Source: Euphorbia lathyris
Taxonomy: Eukaryota > Streptophyta > Magnoliopsida > Malpighiales > Euphorbiaceae
NCBI RefSeq assembly: GCF_963576675.1
Contig: NC_088916.1
Coordinates: 2,619,001 to 2,683,000, forward strand
DNA length: 64,000 nt
Reading direction: 5' to 3'
Made by a program: the position numbers and the translations under genes. The notes under the pieces were generated by a model. The model did not search any database. It was not told the origin of the DNA and saw only the letters and a program-made list of their open reading frames with translations. Of this stretch, positions 1 through 10,356 are shown piece after piece; positions within the stretch are counted from its first letter, which is position 1; every line of letters begins with the position of its first letter.

Positions 1-575
1 ACAGAAGTGGCTGTTAGACGAGGTGCCGCGGCCTAATCTCCCGGGCGGACCGGGGGGTGGACAACCTCATGGCGACGTAAGCGGTGATTGGCGCCGAAAG
101 CAACCAATCGCGGAATCAAGCTGCTCGGCAGGACCGGAGCTCGGAGATATGGAAGAGTCGCCACCCACGAATGGGAAAATGAACACCGATCCCTTGCGGG
201 AGACCGGTGTGGGTTCGGAAAACTTAGGTACGAGCCGAGAAGGCTAGCTCCTTTCCGGAGAAAGGCTACTAGGCACCCCGACATCGCCCGGTTATGAACC
301 ACCGGCCTCCTACTCAGCATGTTAGGCGATAACGGACTAATCGTATACTTCTTTAAGTTTAAAATTCATTTGAAACCATTTTCTTTCTCTTTTTAGAAAC
401 CGTTTTGAGCATATGATATTGAAAAGCCACACCAGTAAAGAATCACCCATTTATGTTTATACATACACAGAGAGGGGGAAGAAAGATGTGGTTTATTTAC
501 AACCGTGTTAAATATTATGTCGTGTGCTTATTCTACATTAACTTATTTCCCCAAAACGGATTTATTTACATGGTT

Positions 576-840
576 CGCACCTTAATCGCCGTTGGAACGA
601 TTAGGGTGCGTTTCAAAACCCCGTTTGATGAAGTTCACTCGAATCGCCGTTGGAACGACTCGAATATTTGAAAACGTTTGAGATAAAAACCTTTAATGAG
701 AAAACGTGGTTAAACATACAAGTCAATTTTACTTTGTACAAATTCTTTAAGGAAATGGTTCAAAACTCTATTATTTGCCAAGAAAACGATTTTAATTACA
801 ATGTTCGCTTAATCCGTCGTTGGAACGGGCTAAGGTTTTA
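576..840 (-). promoter_or_regulatory. Three hairpins with a common loop in the A LTR
   Basis: Three imperfect inverted repeats lie at 576-610, 634-668 and about 805-835. Each has the plus-strand loop CCGTTGGAA or TCGTTGGAA. The first stem is 13 bp with one G-T type mismatch (CGCACC...GGTGCG outside). The second and third stems have different sequences but still pair. The same three occur in copy A2 at 22787-22821, 22846-22878 and about 23007-23045. They lie downstream of the TATA box in the element's sense (minus) direction, so they would be in the transcript. A role in RNA folding or packaging is a guess. Confidence 0.6.
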
Positions 841-1637
841 AAACGTGATATTTTGAAGACAGTTTGAAATATTAACAAGAATGCCTCTATTTATTTACAT
901 TACAAAAAAACATTAGTTTAAATAATTCAATTTGAAAACTCTTTTTTGTGATTTATTTTTCCCACTTATTTAATGGACTCTCTACTTATTATAATCACAT
1001 TAACAAATCCATTTAAACCACCATTTATACTTAAACAAAGCTCACTTGAAATATGGACCCATGAATGGGCCAAAAGAATAAAGAAAATAACTTAACATAT
1101 ACATATACCTTTAAATCAAAAGGAGATTATGAGAATAAAAATTAATAAAAAGGGACTACATAATACATATATGAAAATACTATATATAGTACATTTACAT
1201 TTTAAAAGTGTTGAAAATAGCAAATGAATCTTATAACTAGGAAAATAATATTTATCCAAAAATAATAATCAATGAAATAACCCAACTATCCCAAAACTAC
1301 ATATATGCATAATTATTATAGTTTTAAACATCAAAAATAATATATACTAATATCTACTAATTATCTCCCCAAAATGCCCAAGTAAATAACATTTAAAATA
1401 GAATTTAATGTAACTTGAATGGATAACAATAAAAAGGAAGGTAATATAATATATACATATATATAAAAATAGAGTAAAAATGGAAAAAAACCAATCTCCT
1501 AAAATAATCATATATGTTAAAGTTCTAAAACAATTTGAAAATCATATATTAACTAACTATATATATGTATACTAAGGATTAAAAGTCTAAAAGTTAAGAA
1601 AAAGGGACCGAAATGATATTTTTTACATTTGAGCAGA

Positions 1638-1664
1638 TTTACCGACGGAAAATCCGTCGGTAAA
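1638..1664. repeat. Perfect 27-bp palindrome in the A LTR
   Basis: Two 12-bp arms, TTTACCGACGGA and TCCGTCGGTAAA, are separated by AAA. The same perfect palindrome is kept in copy A2 at 23876-23902. The surrounding LTR is AT-rich and more diverged. Similar ACCGACGGA palindromes are familiar from subterminal parts of plant DNA transposons, so a captured fragment is possible. Confidence 0.75.
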
Positions 1665-2342
1665 CAGCATTTAGTGACGGAATTGGCAAATTACAGCAGC
1701 ACTCCAATTTTTTCCAGATTTATTCAAAAGCTTTAAATTAAATCTAATTCAATCGTTTTGGACTTCCGAACTACCAAAGATGGATCATAGTCGAAAACGG
1801 AAGTTCCTAAAACGATGTTTTTATTTTAAAACGTTATTTGGAAACCTCTTTTAAATCAAAAACTTATAATTACAACATTTTCGATACCCGAACTACCTTT
1901 TTATCGGATCACGGTTCGTATGGAGATATCCAAAACGAGGTTTTTATTTTAAAACAAAACCGAATTTTATTTAACACGAAACGAAAATTAAATAAATACG
2001 CTAACTAAATAAAACGCGACAAAATAAATAAATGACTAAAGGAATAAAAACTATAGCATAAAAAATAAATAGAAGGAGAGAAATAAATTAAATAAAATAA
2101 AGAGTCTAGTCCTCGGATAATATCTTTGATTCGGTATCTGACAGTCGAAGCCGATTGATTCCACGAACCGCGAGCTCCCGATTTTAATAAAAATTTAGTA
2201 AAAATTGAACTTAGGAAATTTGGAATTTTTGAGGAAAAAAAACATTTTTCTCAAAAAAAAATCCACTCTCTCTCTAAAAATGTTTAGAGTGAGAAAGTTT
2301 TCCCTCCAAAAAAAAGGCCCATCTTCACCTTGGGATCCGTGC

Positions 2343-2352
2343 CCTTATATAG
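2343..2352 (-). promoter_or_regulatory. Probable TATA box of the A1 LTR
   Basis: On the minus strand this reads CTATATAAGG. It lies at the edge of the GC-rich array (which is upstream in the sense direction) and is conserved at 24591-24599 in A2. Its position inside an LTR fits the U3/R boundary. Confidence 0.6.
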
Positions 2353-2359
2353 GGAAACG

Positions 2360-2830
2360 GATCCCGGAACAATGGGCGACGCCCAAAAAAAATTGGGCGT
2401 CGCCCATTGTGGTTGGGCGGCCGCCCAACCTAGTGTTGGGCTACCGCCCAACCTTGTTGGGCGGCCGCCCAACGGCGTTGGGTGAGCGCCCAACGCGAGG
2501 TTGGGCGCCCACGCCCAACCCTCGTCGGGCGTCCGCCCGACGCGTTAGGCGTTCGCCCGACGTGGTTGGGTGCCCGCCCGGCGACCCCCGGGGCGTGCCC
2601 CGCGCCGTCGGACGCGTACACTCCGTGACCGCCGAGCGCGCGTTCCGTGCAGCTAGACGCTCGCGCGTCGCGGCCGCCGAACGCGCCGCCAGGCACGTGT
2701 GCTCAACGGCCCACGAGGGCGGGCACCGCCAGCGGTCCCAGGCATTGCCCCGGGCGTCGAGAGCGTGCCACTCGCGGTGCGTCCGACCATCGTCGTCCGC
2801 GTGCGGGATGCCGTTGCGTGCCCGCGCCGT
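2360..2830. repeat. GC-rich array of GGGCG/CGCCC palindromes (LTR promoter region)
   Basis: About 470 bp packed with short inverted repeats of the type TTGGGCG...CGCCCAA, in a setting that is otherwise very AT-rich. It sits directly upstream of the minus-strand TATA box, so it would form the promoter-proximal part of U3. The array is repeated in A2 (about 24620-25110) with small differences in spacing and is absent from the deleted LTR at 36060. Long open frames across it on both strands are explained by lack of A/T-rich stop codons. Confidence 0.75.
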
Positions 2831-2947
2831 GCCGTTAATTTTCCTCAGCTTTTTATTCTTTATATATTTTTCAAAACTTCCGGAATCAATCGCTTCGACC
2901 GTCTTGTTTTAGATTTTCGTCACAGGTCCTCCGACTCGGTGTCTACA

Positions 2948-2963
2948 GTTGCCTCTACTTTTC
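2948..2963 (-). other. Polypurine tract of A1
   Basis: Immediately inside the 3' LTR the minus strand reads GAAAAGTAGAGGCAAC. The matching site in A2 is GAAAAGTAGGGGCAAC (25235-25250). Position and purine content are those of the plus-strand primer of an LTR retrotransposon. Confidence 0.75.
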
Positions 2964-3129
2964 TAGTTTGACAGTGATGTGTGTGGTTCGAAAACGTTTT
3001 TGCTAACGTAACACATGCAATGTAAACATATAAAAGTAAAAGTCACGTTACGAGTAGGAGGAAACATACCTGACCTTTGCGCTGCGCGCTCTGGCATTGC
3101 TCTCTGACTGCATCAGACTCTGCTTCGGG

Positions 3130-3500
3130 CTGCACCCTAGTTCACGATCGCGGGGATAATGGCTAAATAGCTACCCTAGTTTATGACCGCGGGGATAATG
3201 GCTAGACGGCTACCCTATTTCAAGATTACGGGGATAATGGCTAAACAGCTACCCTGATTTACGACTGTGGGGATAATGGCTAAACCGCTACCCTATTTCA
3301 AGATCGCGGGGATAATGGCTAAACAGCTACCCTATTTCAAGATCACGGGGATAATGGCTAAAAAGCTACCCTATTTCAAGATTACGGGGATAATGGCTAA
3401 ACTGCTACCCTATTTCAAGATTACGGGGATGATGGCTAAACAGCTACCCTGATTTACGACTGTGGGGATAATGGCTAAACTGCTACCCTAGTCTACGATC
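3130..3500. repeat. 39-bp minisatellite, first type (A1)
   Basis: About nine units built on GGGGATAATGGCTAAACAGC plus a TACCC...CAAGATTGC half. Because 39 is a multiple of three, several frames stay open and translate as 13-residue repeats (GIMAKQLPYFKIA on plus). It lies between the polypurine tract and the lost coding region, i.e. in the 3' untranslated part. No protein is proposed. Confidence 0.85.
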
Positions 3501-3510
3501 TTAGGTAAAT

Positions 3511-3868
3511 ATGGCTCAAAAGCAACCCCGGTCTGCGACCATGAGTCAGATGGCTCAAAAGCAACTCCGATCTGCGACCATGAGTCAGATGGCTCAAAAG
3601 CAACTCCGGTCTGCGACCGTGAGTCAGATGGCTCAAAAGCAACTCCGGTCTGCGACCGTGAGTCAGATGGCTCAAAAGCAACTCCGGTCTGCGACCGTGA
3701 GTCAGATGGCTCAAAAGCAACTCCGGTCTGCGACCGTGAGTCAGATGGCTCAAAAGCAACTCCGGTCTGCGACCGAGAGTCAAATGGCTCAAAAGCAACT
3801 CCGGTCTGCGACCGAGAGTCAAATGGCTCAAAAGCAACTTCGGTCTGCGACCGTGAGTCAAATGGCAA
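3511..3868. repeat. 39-bp minisatellite, second type (A1)
   Basis: About nine units, each starting ATGGCTCAAAAGCAACTCCG and ending in GTGAGTCAG, directly next to the first array and of the same period. The first 19 bases resemble the first type (ATGGCTAAACAGCTACCC), so both probably come from one ancestral unit. The open frames on both strands (13-residue repeats such as MAQKQLRSATVSQ) are by-products of the period. Confidence 0.85.
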
Positions 3869-3981
3869 AAAAGCGGGTTCTGTTTCTGGATTTTCTTACC
3901 ACATGGTTGTCTGTACTTTCTCACTAGAGCTATCATCTCGACGATTCGATGGGCACACGTCTGAGTCCGAAATGAAATAGA

Positions 3982-4209
3982 CTACTGATTGTTTTTCTGT
4001 TGACTGTCGTCTGTATTTCGACTGGGAGCATCATCTTCCGGGATAGGGGGTATCGGTGTATCAAGTACATACCCAATTTTCTCGAACTTCAAAACAATTT
4101 TGAGGTTACGAAACCAGTCGGTGAAGTTTGAACCATTCAACTTGTTATCGATAAGAATGTTTTGCAAATTGGTTTTAGTCATGATTTTCAAGAGTGAGTG
4201 TTTAAACAA
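3982..4209 (-). pseudogene. gag: Copia gag, N-terminal fragment
   Basis: A 75-residue frame whose middle (NKLNGSNFTDWFRNLKIVL, then EKIGYVLDTPIP) is the N-terminal signature of plant Ty1/copia Gag (UBN2-type): a short hydrophobic opening, the N-[YF]-x-W box and the Y-V-L-D box. Full copia Gag would be several hundred residues. Here the frame stops after a serine/asparagine/glutamine-rich end that does not resemble the family, so the protein is cut off. It follows the primer site by about 1.6 kb, a long leader. It would have formed the particle shell. In 3870-3981, between this and the A fragment, I could not assign the sequence. Confidence 0.7.
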
Positions 4210-5784
4210 AACCTGAGAGTGAGAAAGAGTAAACGTATGTTATTCATTTGTTTTAAAGTGTAACAATCTAAAATTATAGGCCTTTTAATTTATTTCAGAT
4301 TGCTCCCACTATTTTGCCAAATTAATAACCCTCCATATTAATTCGAAGAATTTCACAAATCCTTTAGTGAGCTAGGATCCTAACTCCTGAGATTTCGCCT
4401 TAACTTTAGCCAACAAACTAGTCTCATTCATTAGGTAGATTCATTCAATCAATCACATCTCGAATGTGACTCCTAGGTTATTGGGTTACTAACTACATTA
4501 GTAACTAATATGTCATTCATATTAATCCCAACCATTTTGCCCATTAGTGTATGAACAACATGACTTTTGCTAACCAATTGTCATACTCTAATTTAAGTAT
4601 TACCCCATATTCATGAAATAACTATTTTCGATAATCCAGGTGTTACCATAAGACCCCGAGCTTGACTTTTGCCAACAACCCAAAGGCCCCCAGTACTGCC
4701 GGCTGAATTATAATATTAGGGAGGGGCATCCGATTTTAATAACTTATTTATTTACTTAACTTTTAATGAGGGATTTTTATTTAAGTCTCATAATCTAACT
4801 TAGTCTTGATTTGCTTTAGCATACATCAGACATACATTCACACATACATTGGCGTTATGGACATATTATCTAAATTATTCCGTCGAGCCAGAGACGGAAT
4901 AAAAGGCCAAACCTAAGGAAATACTAACTATTACATATTTCTCTTTAGGTCCTCCGTCTTCTCCATGGCGCCTTGAAAATTACATATTAATTTTCTATAC
5001 TACTAAAGAAAACTTCAATCGAAATTGAAGGGAATAGATGGGAAGAGAAATTACAATAGATAGCAGAAAGGCAGGACACGCAGGCCCTATTTCAAAAATA
5101 CCAAAAGAATAAAAGAGGGTCCAAATATGTCCATAACTCCAAACATGCAAAGACTCAATTAAATAAATTTAATTGGTTGATTACATAACTTATTTATGTA
5201 ATATTTATGTTAATCAAATTAACTCATCAAATTAATTCCCATCTAATTTTACTTCTAACCGTTTTGTTTCTTTATATTAATTCTTAGATTAATATAACCA
5301 TACAAAACTTCAATTATGCATGTCCCAATTATTTTGATTTCAATTCATTTAACGCTTTGATTTACAACTTGGTAAAAATAAACTTTTAAACGAATTTTCA
5401 TTCGATAATCAAAACAGAGAACTATTAATTTCCGAAACATGTATATATATATTTTATATTCAAAACTAATTTTAAATTTCATATATATATCAGATTTTCA
5501 ATACGGTTGAAAAGCGATTTTCAGAAATAGGAAAAACTACAATAGCTTTCCATTTTATCTTTAGAATCAATAAAACTAATTTTATTAATCTAACCATAAA
5601 ACTAATAGATTTTGTTATAATGATTATCAACCGAAATAATTAGGAACATACGCATAATCTATTTCACTTATTTATCTTTAGAATTAATTAACCAAACAAT
5701 TTGTTAATTAATCCTAACCATAAATATTCATTCAATCCTATTGAAAGCTTCTAAATTTCATATATGACATAACGGATTTAACGA
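4210..5784 (-). other. Leader (5' untranslated region) of the copia element
   Basis: AT-rich sequence between the primer site and the gag start. No frame of note on either strand and no recognisable domain. It is counted with the copia element because it is bounded by its primer site and its gag. Confidence 0.55.
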
Positions 5785-5798
5785 TGGCTCTGATACCA
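5785..5798 (-). other. tRNA-iMet primer-binding site of the copia element
   Basis: The minus strand reads TGGTATCAGAGCCA, the standard complement of the plant initiator-methionine tRNA 3' end. It lies one base inside the LTR end CCAACA. Confidence 0.95.
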
Positions 5799-5799
5799 C

Positions 5800-7870
5800 T
5801 GTTGGAAATAGGGCTAAGGTATAGCAGCGGAAATATAAAAATTTTAGCCTACTTCCTTTTAACCATAGGATCCGTTAATCGTTATTTCATATAAAGAGGA
5901 ATAAGAAGAAATACCTTTCGTTGATCAATCTACCGTTGCAAACGAAGTGCCCACAACTTCAAAGGAGAGGTAAACTGTTTACCAATCTGCCCCTATTCGA
6001 AACAGACCTTCCAGACTCCGAACGACAATCCCTTCGGTGGAAACGTGGAAGAATATGTCTAGAAGCTACTGTCCAAAAATCGCGACGATCCGACGGTTCA
6101 ATCTCCGGGAATCCTCGAAATAGTGAACTGACCTGATGTAGGCGAAGAAAAACGAATTTCTCCCTTTTGATTGTTTTTCTTCTTTCGTGAACACGGTGAG
6201 ATTAAGTTAGAATCAACCCTTATGAGATGCAACCAAAATAGATTGCCTCTAATAAACCAACACAAGATCAAAGAGAAAGAATGATGAATAAGATTAATCA
6301 AACGATGAAATGCCGTATGAATTCTTGTCCACGAACTTGGGGATGGAAATTCACTTTCTCTCTCTAAATGCAATTTTCGAAAAACTCAAGTAGGGGAGGA
6401 AGAAGCATGGGTCGAAATTCACATGTAGGAGGGGTATATATATTTGCTTGTATCTAAACCCTAGTTAGATAGGAATAGGTTACTTAATAGGAATCCAATT
6501 CGGAATAGGATTTCTAATTATTATCTTACTATATATCTAATATAATTAGGATAATAATAAATAACCTAGTTAGATAATAATAGGAGTATATTAATCTAAT
6601 TAAAACTTCTAACTTGATTATCTCTTAATTAATTTAATTTCACAATCCTAATCAAATTAGGATGAATGGAATAAATTAATTCCTTACTCAAATACATATA
6701 AATTTCGGCCCCTCCATGTAATTGGGCCATACTGGGCTTAATTTTGGGCTTCCATCTATTAATCATATCCATCTCTCCTTTGTTTCCAAGTCTTATGTGT
6801 GATCCATTAGGTCCTTACTACTTCTGGCCGTATGCAACCTATTAAATTAATTTCTTCAAGAATTATATTTAATCCCTTGCATAACGGAATGATGTACAGA
6901 GTATGTCATTGGCAAGTCCGTAATCATTCCCCCAGAGTCCGTTAAGAAGACATGTTGATTCTGTCGTTAACCCTTCCGTATTAGTTACGGTATAATACGA
7001 TCCTTTATCATCTACATCCTTGAACTGAATCTTATGACTATGGGTAATGTCAAGTCACATATAGCGAGACGTTCATTTTACTTGTTATTGGCCGAGTCAA
7101 CTCAAAAGATAGTTTAAGCGAAATCCGAATTTCTACTCTTAAGCTATCACCTTGCAAGGGTTTAGAGTCGAGTCTTCCACAAGCGATCCTTGGATGTATC
7201 TCCCATTCATCGGGAGTGATAAATGCTCAATCCAATGTATAACTACCCTGACATTACCTCCTGTGACACCCAACCTTTGCATTTCACACCCCAGAGTCAT
7301 CTCTGTTAAGGATTGTGGGACCACGCGATCAAAGTCTCACATTCAGTAATTCAGGATGACCAATTAACATTCCTTTGAGTCTGAGGATTAGTTATACCTA
7401 TTAATACCAATGAGATGAACAGGTGACAAGGATGAATCTACCCATCCTGTTATCTCAAGTCGGATCCCCAATCCTAATGAACAACGTTTCACCGGATCTA
7501 TGTAACTGTCCAGATATCTATATATGTGAAGCTTGTGAGATCAGCTTTCTGTCGGACAGAAGACATTGTTACATACAAGTCTCAACAGTGATATATCAAT
7601 CCTAAACATATCACTTGACTTTGGGTGGTTTTAAGTTTATTAGTTTATTATAAAGTTTTGTCTCACTTCATGCTTGTATGAACACTTTATAATCACTTTA
7701 AACAAACTTACGGATTTCCTTTTATTAGACTTTATTTAGTGCTTTAAAAGGGATTGCCTTTATATAGTTATAAAACATATATCTTATTAAAACAAATGAT
7801 ATAAAGAACAATTCATTTACAATAAGTTTGTATCCTGCAACAATTGTCTATAGGGCACTAAACCCCAACA
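5800..7870 (-). repeat. 5' LTR of the copia element
   Basis: The LTR runs from TGTTGGAAAT at 5800 to ACCCCAACA at 7870. TG...CA ends, an inverted TGTTGG/CCAACA terminus and the primer site beside it fix the boundaries. A TATA-like run lies near 6434-6445 (minus AAATATATATACC). Single copy in this window, so it was not confirmed by alignment. Confidence 0.8.
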
Positions 7871-8494
7871 CTAGCAACATTTTATCGACGATTCATCAAA
7901 AACTTCAGTTCCATAGTAGCCCCGTTGACGGAGTGTTTGAAGAAGGGAAAGGGGTTCGAGTGGGCGGATGCCCAAGAGGAAAGCTTCGCCCTGATCAAGG
8001 AAAAGTTGAGTACAGTGCCCGTGCTGGCGTATCCCAATTTTGATAAACTGTTCGAAGTTGAGTGTGATGCCAGTGGAGTTGGGATTGGTGGTGTCTTGAT
8101 GCAAGAAAAGAGGCCCATTGCGTATTTCAGTGAGAAGCTCTATGAGGCAAGGCAAAAGTGGGCCACGTATGATCAAGAATTTTATGCTGTAGTTAGGGCG
8201 TTAAAAGTATGGGAGCATTACTTGGTGGGGAAAGAATTCATCCTCTACACTGACCACCAAGCTCTCAAGTATCTGGGAAGTCAGAAGCAACTTCGAAGCT
8301 CCATGCATGCCCGATGGTCTGCCTTCATAGATAAATTCCCCTATAAACTTATCCATAAGGCTGGAAAACAGAACAAGGTGGCGGACGCCTTGAGTCGAAG
8401 GGTGTTACTATTAAAGACAATGAACCTGGAAGTCGAGTGTTTTGAACACATCCGAGGGGAATACCTAGCGGATCCTGTCTTTGGCAGTATCTAG
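7871..8494 (+). pseudogene. pol: Ty3/gypsy reverse transcriptase end and RNase H
   Basis: The first residues ([20 protein letters not shown]) are the end of the reverse-transcriptase thumb. They are followed by the RNase H domain: [18 protein letters not shown] with its first catalytic aspartate, then [16 protein letters not shown] with the glutamate, [11 protein letters not shown] with the second aspartate, and [10 protein letters not shown] at the end. The catalytic reverse-transcriptase palm is missing, cut off by the copia LTR at 7870. The frame ends at an in-frame TAG (8492-8494), but the same frame continues into the integrase, so this is a nonsense mutation and not a natural terminus. 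RNase H removes the RNA strand during reverse transcription. Confidence 0.85.
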
Positions 8495-9688
8495 GAAAAG
8501 TGTCAGCAACAGCCTGGGAATGGGGCGTATCACTTGATGGATGAGTATCTTATGAGGGGCAACCAACTTTGCTTACCCTGCACCTCCATTCGTGAGAAGG
8601 TTGTTGGGGATCTACATGGCGGATGCTTATGAGGGCATTTTGGGCGAGACAAGATATATGAAGCAGTGAGTTCCCGTTATTTCTGGCCTAAGATGAGAAG
8701 AGATGTTGCCTACTTGGTAGAATGATGCTATGTTTGCCAGACCGCTAAGGGACACGCTACAAACGCCGGTTTGAATCTACCCCTTCCTGTACCGGAAACT
8801 ATATGGACGGATCTATCCATGGATTTTGTCCTAGGATTACCCAGAACTCAACGAGGCATGGATTCCATCTTTGTCGTTGTTGACCGGTTCTCGAAGATGG
8901 CACACTTCATACCATGTCGCAAAACTAACGATACCTCAGCAACTGCCAAGTTATTCTTCAAAGAGATTGTCAGACTACATGGCGTACCAAGGAGCATTGT
9001 CTCAGATCGTGATACGAAGTTCCTAAGTCACTTCTGGCGGACGTTGTGGGCCCTTTTTGATACGTCTCTAAAGTTTAGTACCACTGCCCACCCTTAGACA
9101 GACGGTCAGACAGAAGTGGTCAATCGAACTTTGGGAAACTTACTGCGCAGCAAGTGTAAGGATAAGCCCAGGATGTGGGACGTGGTCTTGGCCCAGGCTG
9201 AGTTCACCTACAATGGATCTGTACATTCGGGAACTGGAAAGTCACCCTTTGCGGTGGTATATACGAAGACCCCGAATCATACTCTTGATATAGCACATCT
9301 TCCTAAGGGGAACGTGACCGCTAACCAGCTAGCCAAAGACTATGTACAGATGCATCAAGAGGTGAAGCAAACTCTTGAGGAGAGAAACCGGAAATTAAAA
9401 GTTAAGGCGGATGAGCACCGCATGGACCTACAGTTTGAAGTTGGGGATGAGGTTATGGTATATTTGGGTAAAGAAAGACTCGCCAATGCCCCAAGCAGTA
9501 AACTTCGACCTAGGAAATACGGGCCATATAAAGTCACCAAGAAGATCAATGCCAATGCCTATCATGTAGCGTTGCCAAATTGGCTTGGTAAAATGTCACC
9601 AGCTTTCAACGTCCGTGACCTCAGCCCGTGGAAACCAGATGGCCCTCTGGACACGAGCAAGTCAGCGCCCTGCTCTTTTAAGGAATGA
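8495..9688 (+). pseudogene. pol: Ty3/gypsy integrase, broken by nonsense codons
   Basis: Same frame as the RNase H. The order is: the HHCC zinc region (LHGG, GHFGRDK, CYVCQ); the catalytic core ([14 protein letters not shown] with the first aspartate, [14 protein letters not shown] with the second, QTEVVNRTLGNLLR with the glutamate); and the C-terminal GPY-like region (LRPRKYGPYKVTKKI, SPAFNVRDLSPW). In-frame stops lie at 8630, 8723 and 9095. No frameshift is needed across 1.8 kb, so decay here is by point changes only. Integrase would join the element's DNA ends to the chromosome. The frame ends at 9688 without a recognisable chromodomain. Confidence 0.9.
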
Positions 9689-10356
9689 GAGAATGATGCG
9701 GACATCCTAACTAGGGCCACCGCCCAAACACGCCCTGGCGGATCCTCCGACGCCACATACCACACAAGCAACACAAGCACCTATCAGGGCAAATCATAGG
9801 GATGCACAAGTGGAGCGGATCCAGGCGTATACGAAAGGGGAGGATCTCAGATTATAAGAGAGGGCGTATCAACTTCTATCCCTAGGCGGATCTCCAGGCT
9901 TACTTCCTCACAAAGTAAATCACCAACCACCCTGACTTTCCGTACCTGCATCTCTGTACGAATTGTCTGGGCGTGTTACCTATTTTACCCTTTTGTCTAC
10001 CGCTTTGTTGTAACCCTAGTAGGGGTAGTCCTAGTCTTTATTATCATTAGGGGGGTGTATTTAAACCCTCACTTTTGTAAGGATAGACAACTTTTATCGA
10101 TAAAAAATCATTCTCTTTGAGAACCAAAAGTTTATACCTTATTATATTGGGATTCACTCATTCTAGTTTAGTTAGAGAAGAACCTCTTTGTTGGTTTACG
10201 ATTAAAACCTTCATTTATCGCTTTCAATCTATATCATAACTCTACATTATTAAATAATTAAAATCTAATTAGGAGAACCGTCAACTAAAAGTACACGAGT
10301 AAATTAGGATAACTGACTTTAATTTTATTAATTTTTTTCTTTTTCATTAAATTGTT

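Larger units (their letters stand above)
12..2947 (-). repeat. 3' LTR of family A copy A1
   Basis: The LTR runs from TGTTAGAC at 12 to GTCTACA at 2947, short inverted ends that fit a TG...CA LTR (2,936 bp). It aligns along its length with 22223-25234. It contains a TATA motif near 2343, a GC-rich palindrome array at 2360-2830, a perfect 12-3-12 palindrome at 1638-1664 and three hairpins with a common loop at 576-840. Open frames inside the GC-rich part are composition effects and are not called as genes. Confidence 0.85.
12..3868 (-). mobile_element. Family A long-LTR Ty3/gypsy-like retrotransposon, 3' fragment (copy A1)
   Basis: This is a 3' LTR followed, on the element's upstream side, by a polypurine tract and two 39-bp minisatellites. 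It matches the 3' part of the complete A copy at 22223-36798 almost throughout, which gives orientation (minus) and boundaries. No gag or pol is present. Similarity to the second copy stops near 3868, where a copia gag fragment soon follows, so the 5' half of the element is gone. No target duplication can be tested because the 5' LTR is missing. The Tat/Ogre-like label is an inference from the long LTR, the primer site of the related copy and its gag remnant. Confidence 0.8.
3982..7870 (-). mobile_element. Ty1/copia retrotransposon, 5' portion
   Basis: Reading on the minus strand: a 2.07-kb LTR (7870 to 5800), one spacer base, a tRNA-iMet primer-binding site, about 1.6 kb of leader and the start of a copia-type gag that stops near 3982. 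The pol and 3' LTR are missing; the family A fragment lies beyond. The insertion interrupted a Ty3/gypsy pol, which resumes at 7871 in the opposite orientation. Without the 3' LTR no target duplication can be checked. Confidence 0.8.
7871..10356 (+). mobile_element. Ty3/gypsy retrotransposon, 3' part (RNase H, integrase, 3' untranslated)
   Basis: The fragment starts abruptly at the copia LTR end and continues in one reading frame through RNase H and integrase to 9688. It then has about 670 bp of non-coding sequence up to the family D insertion. A G-rich run followed by TGTATTTAAACCC at 10048-10067 might be the polypurine tract and LTR start, but no second LTR copy is present to prove it. No chromodomain motif is visible after the integrase. 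Confidence 0.75.

Noticed and set aside
33..320. 95-codon frame conserved at 33-320 and 36081-36368 on minus
   Set aside because: Conserved because the LTR ends are homologous. It lies across the LTR end, the second A copy has it shortened (22327-22530), and there is no protein family signal.
2205..2912. 235-codon arginine/proline-rich frame and its neighbours, also at 24656-25298
   Set aside because: It arises from the GC-rich palindrome array in the LTR. Both strands and several frames are open and the frame is not conserved between A1 and A2.
3488..3936. Long frames on both strands (126 to 147 codons) made of 13-residue repeats
   Set aside because: The 39-bp period keeps all frames open. 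They lie in the 3' untranslated part of an LTR element and have no family features; the same applies at 25503-26561.
10056..10356. Start of a 3' LTR for the gypsy element after an AGGGGGGTGT tract
   Set aside because: Plausible, but no second LTR copy or end is in the window to confirm it, so it was only mentioned under the element.
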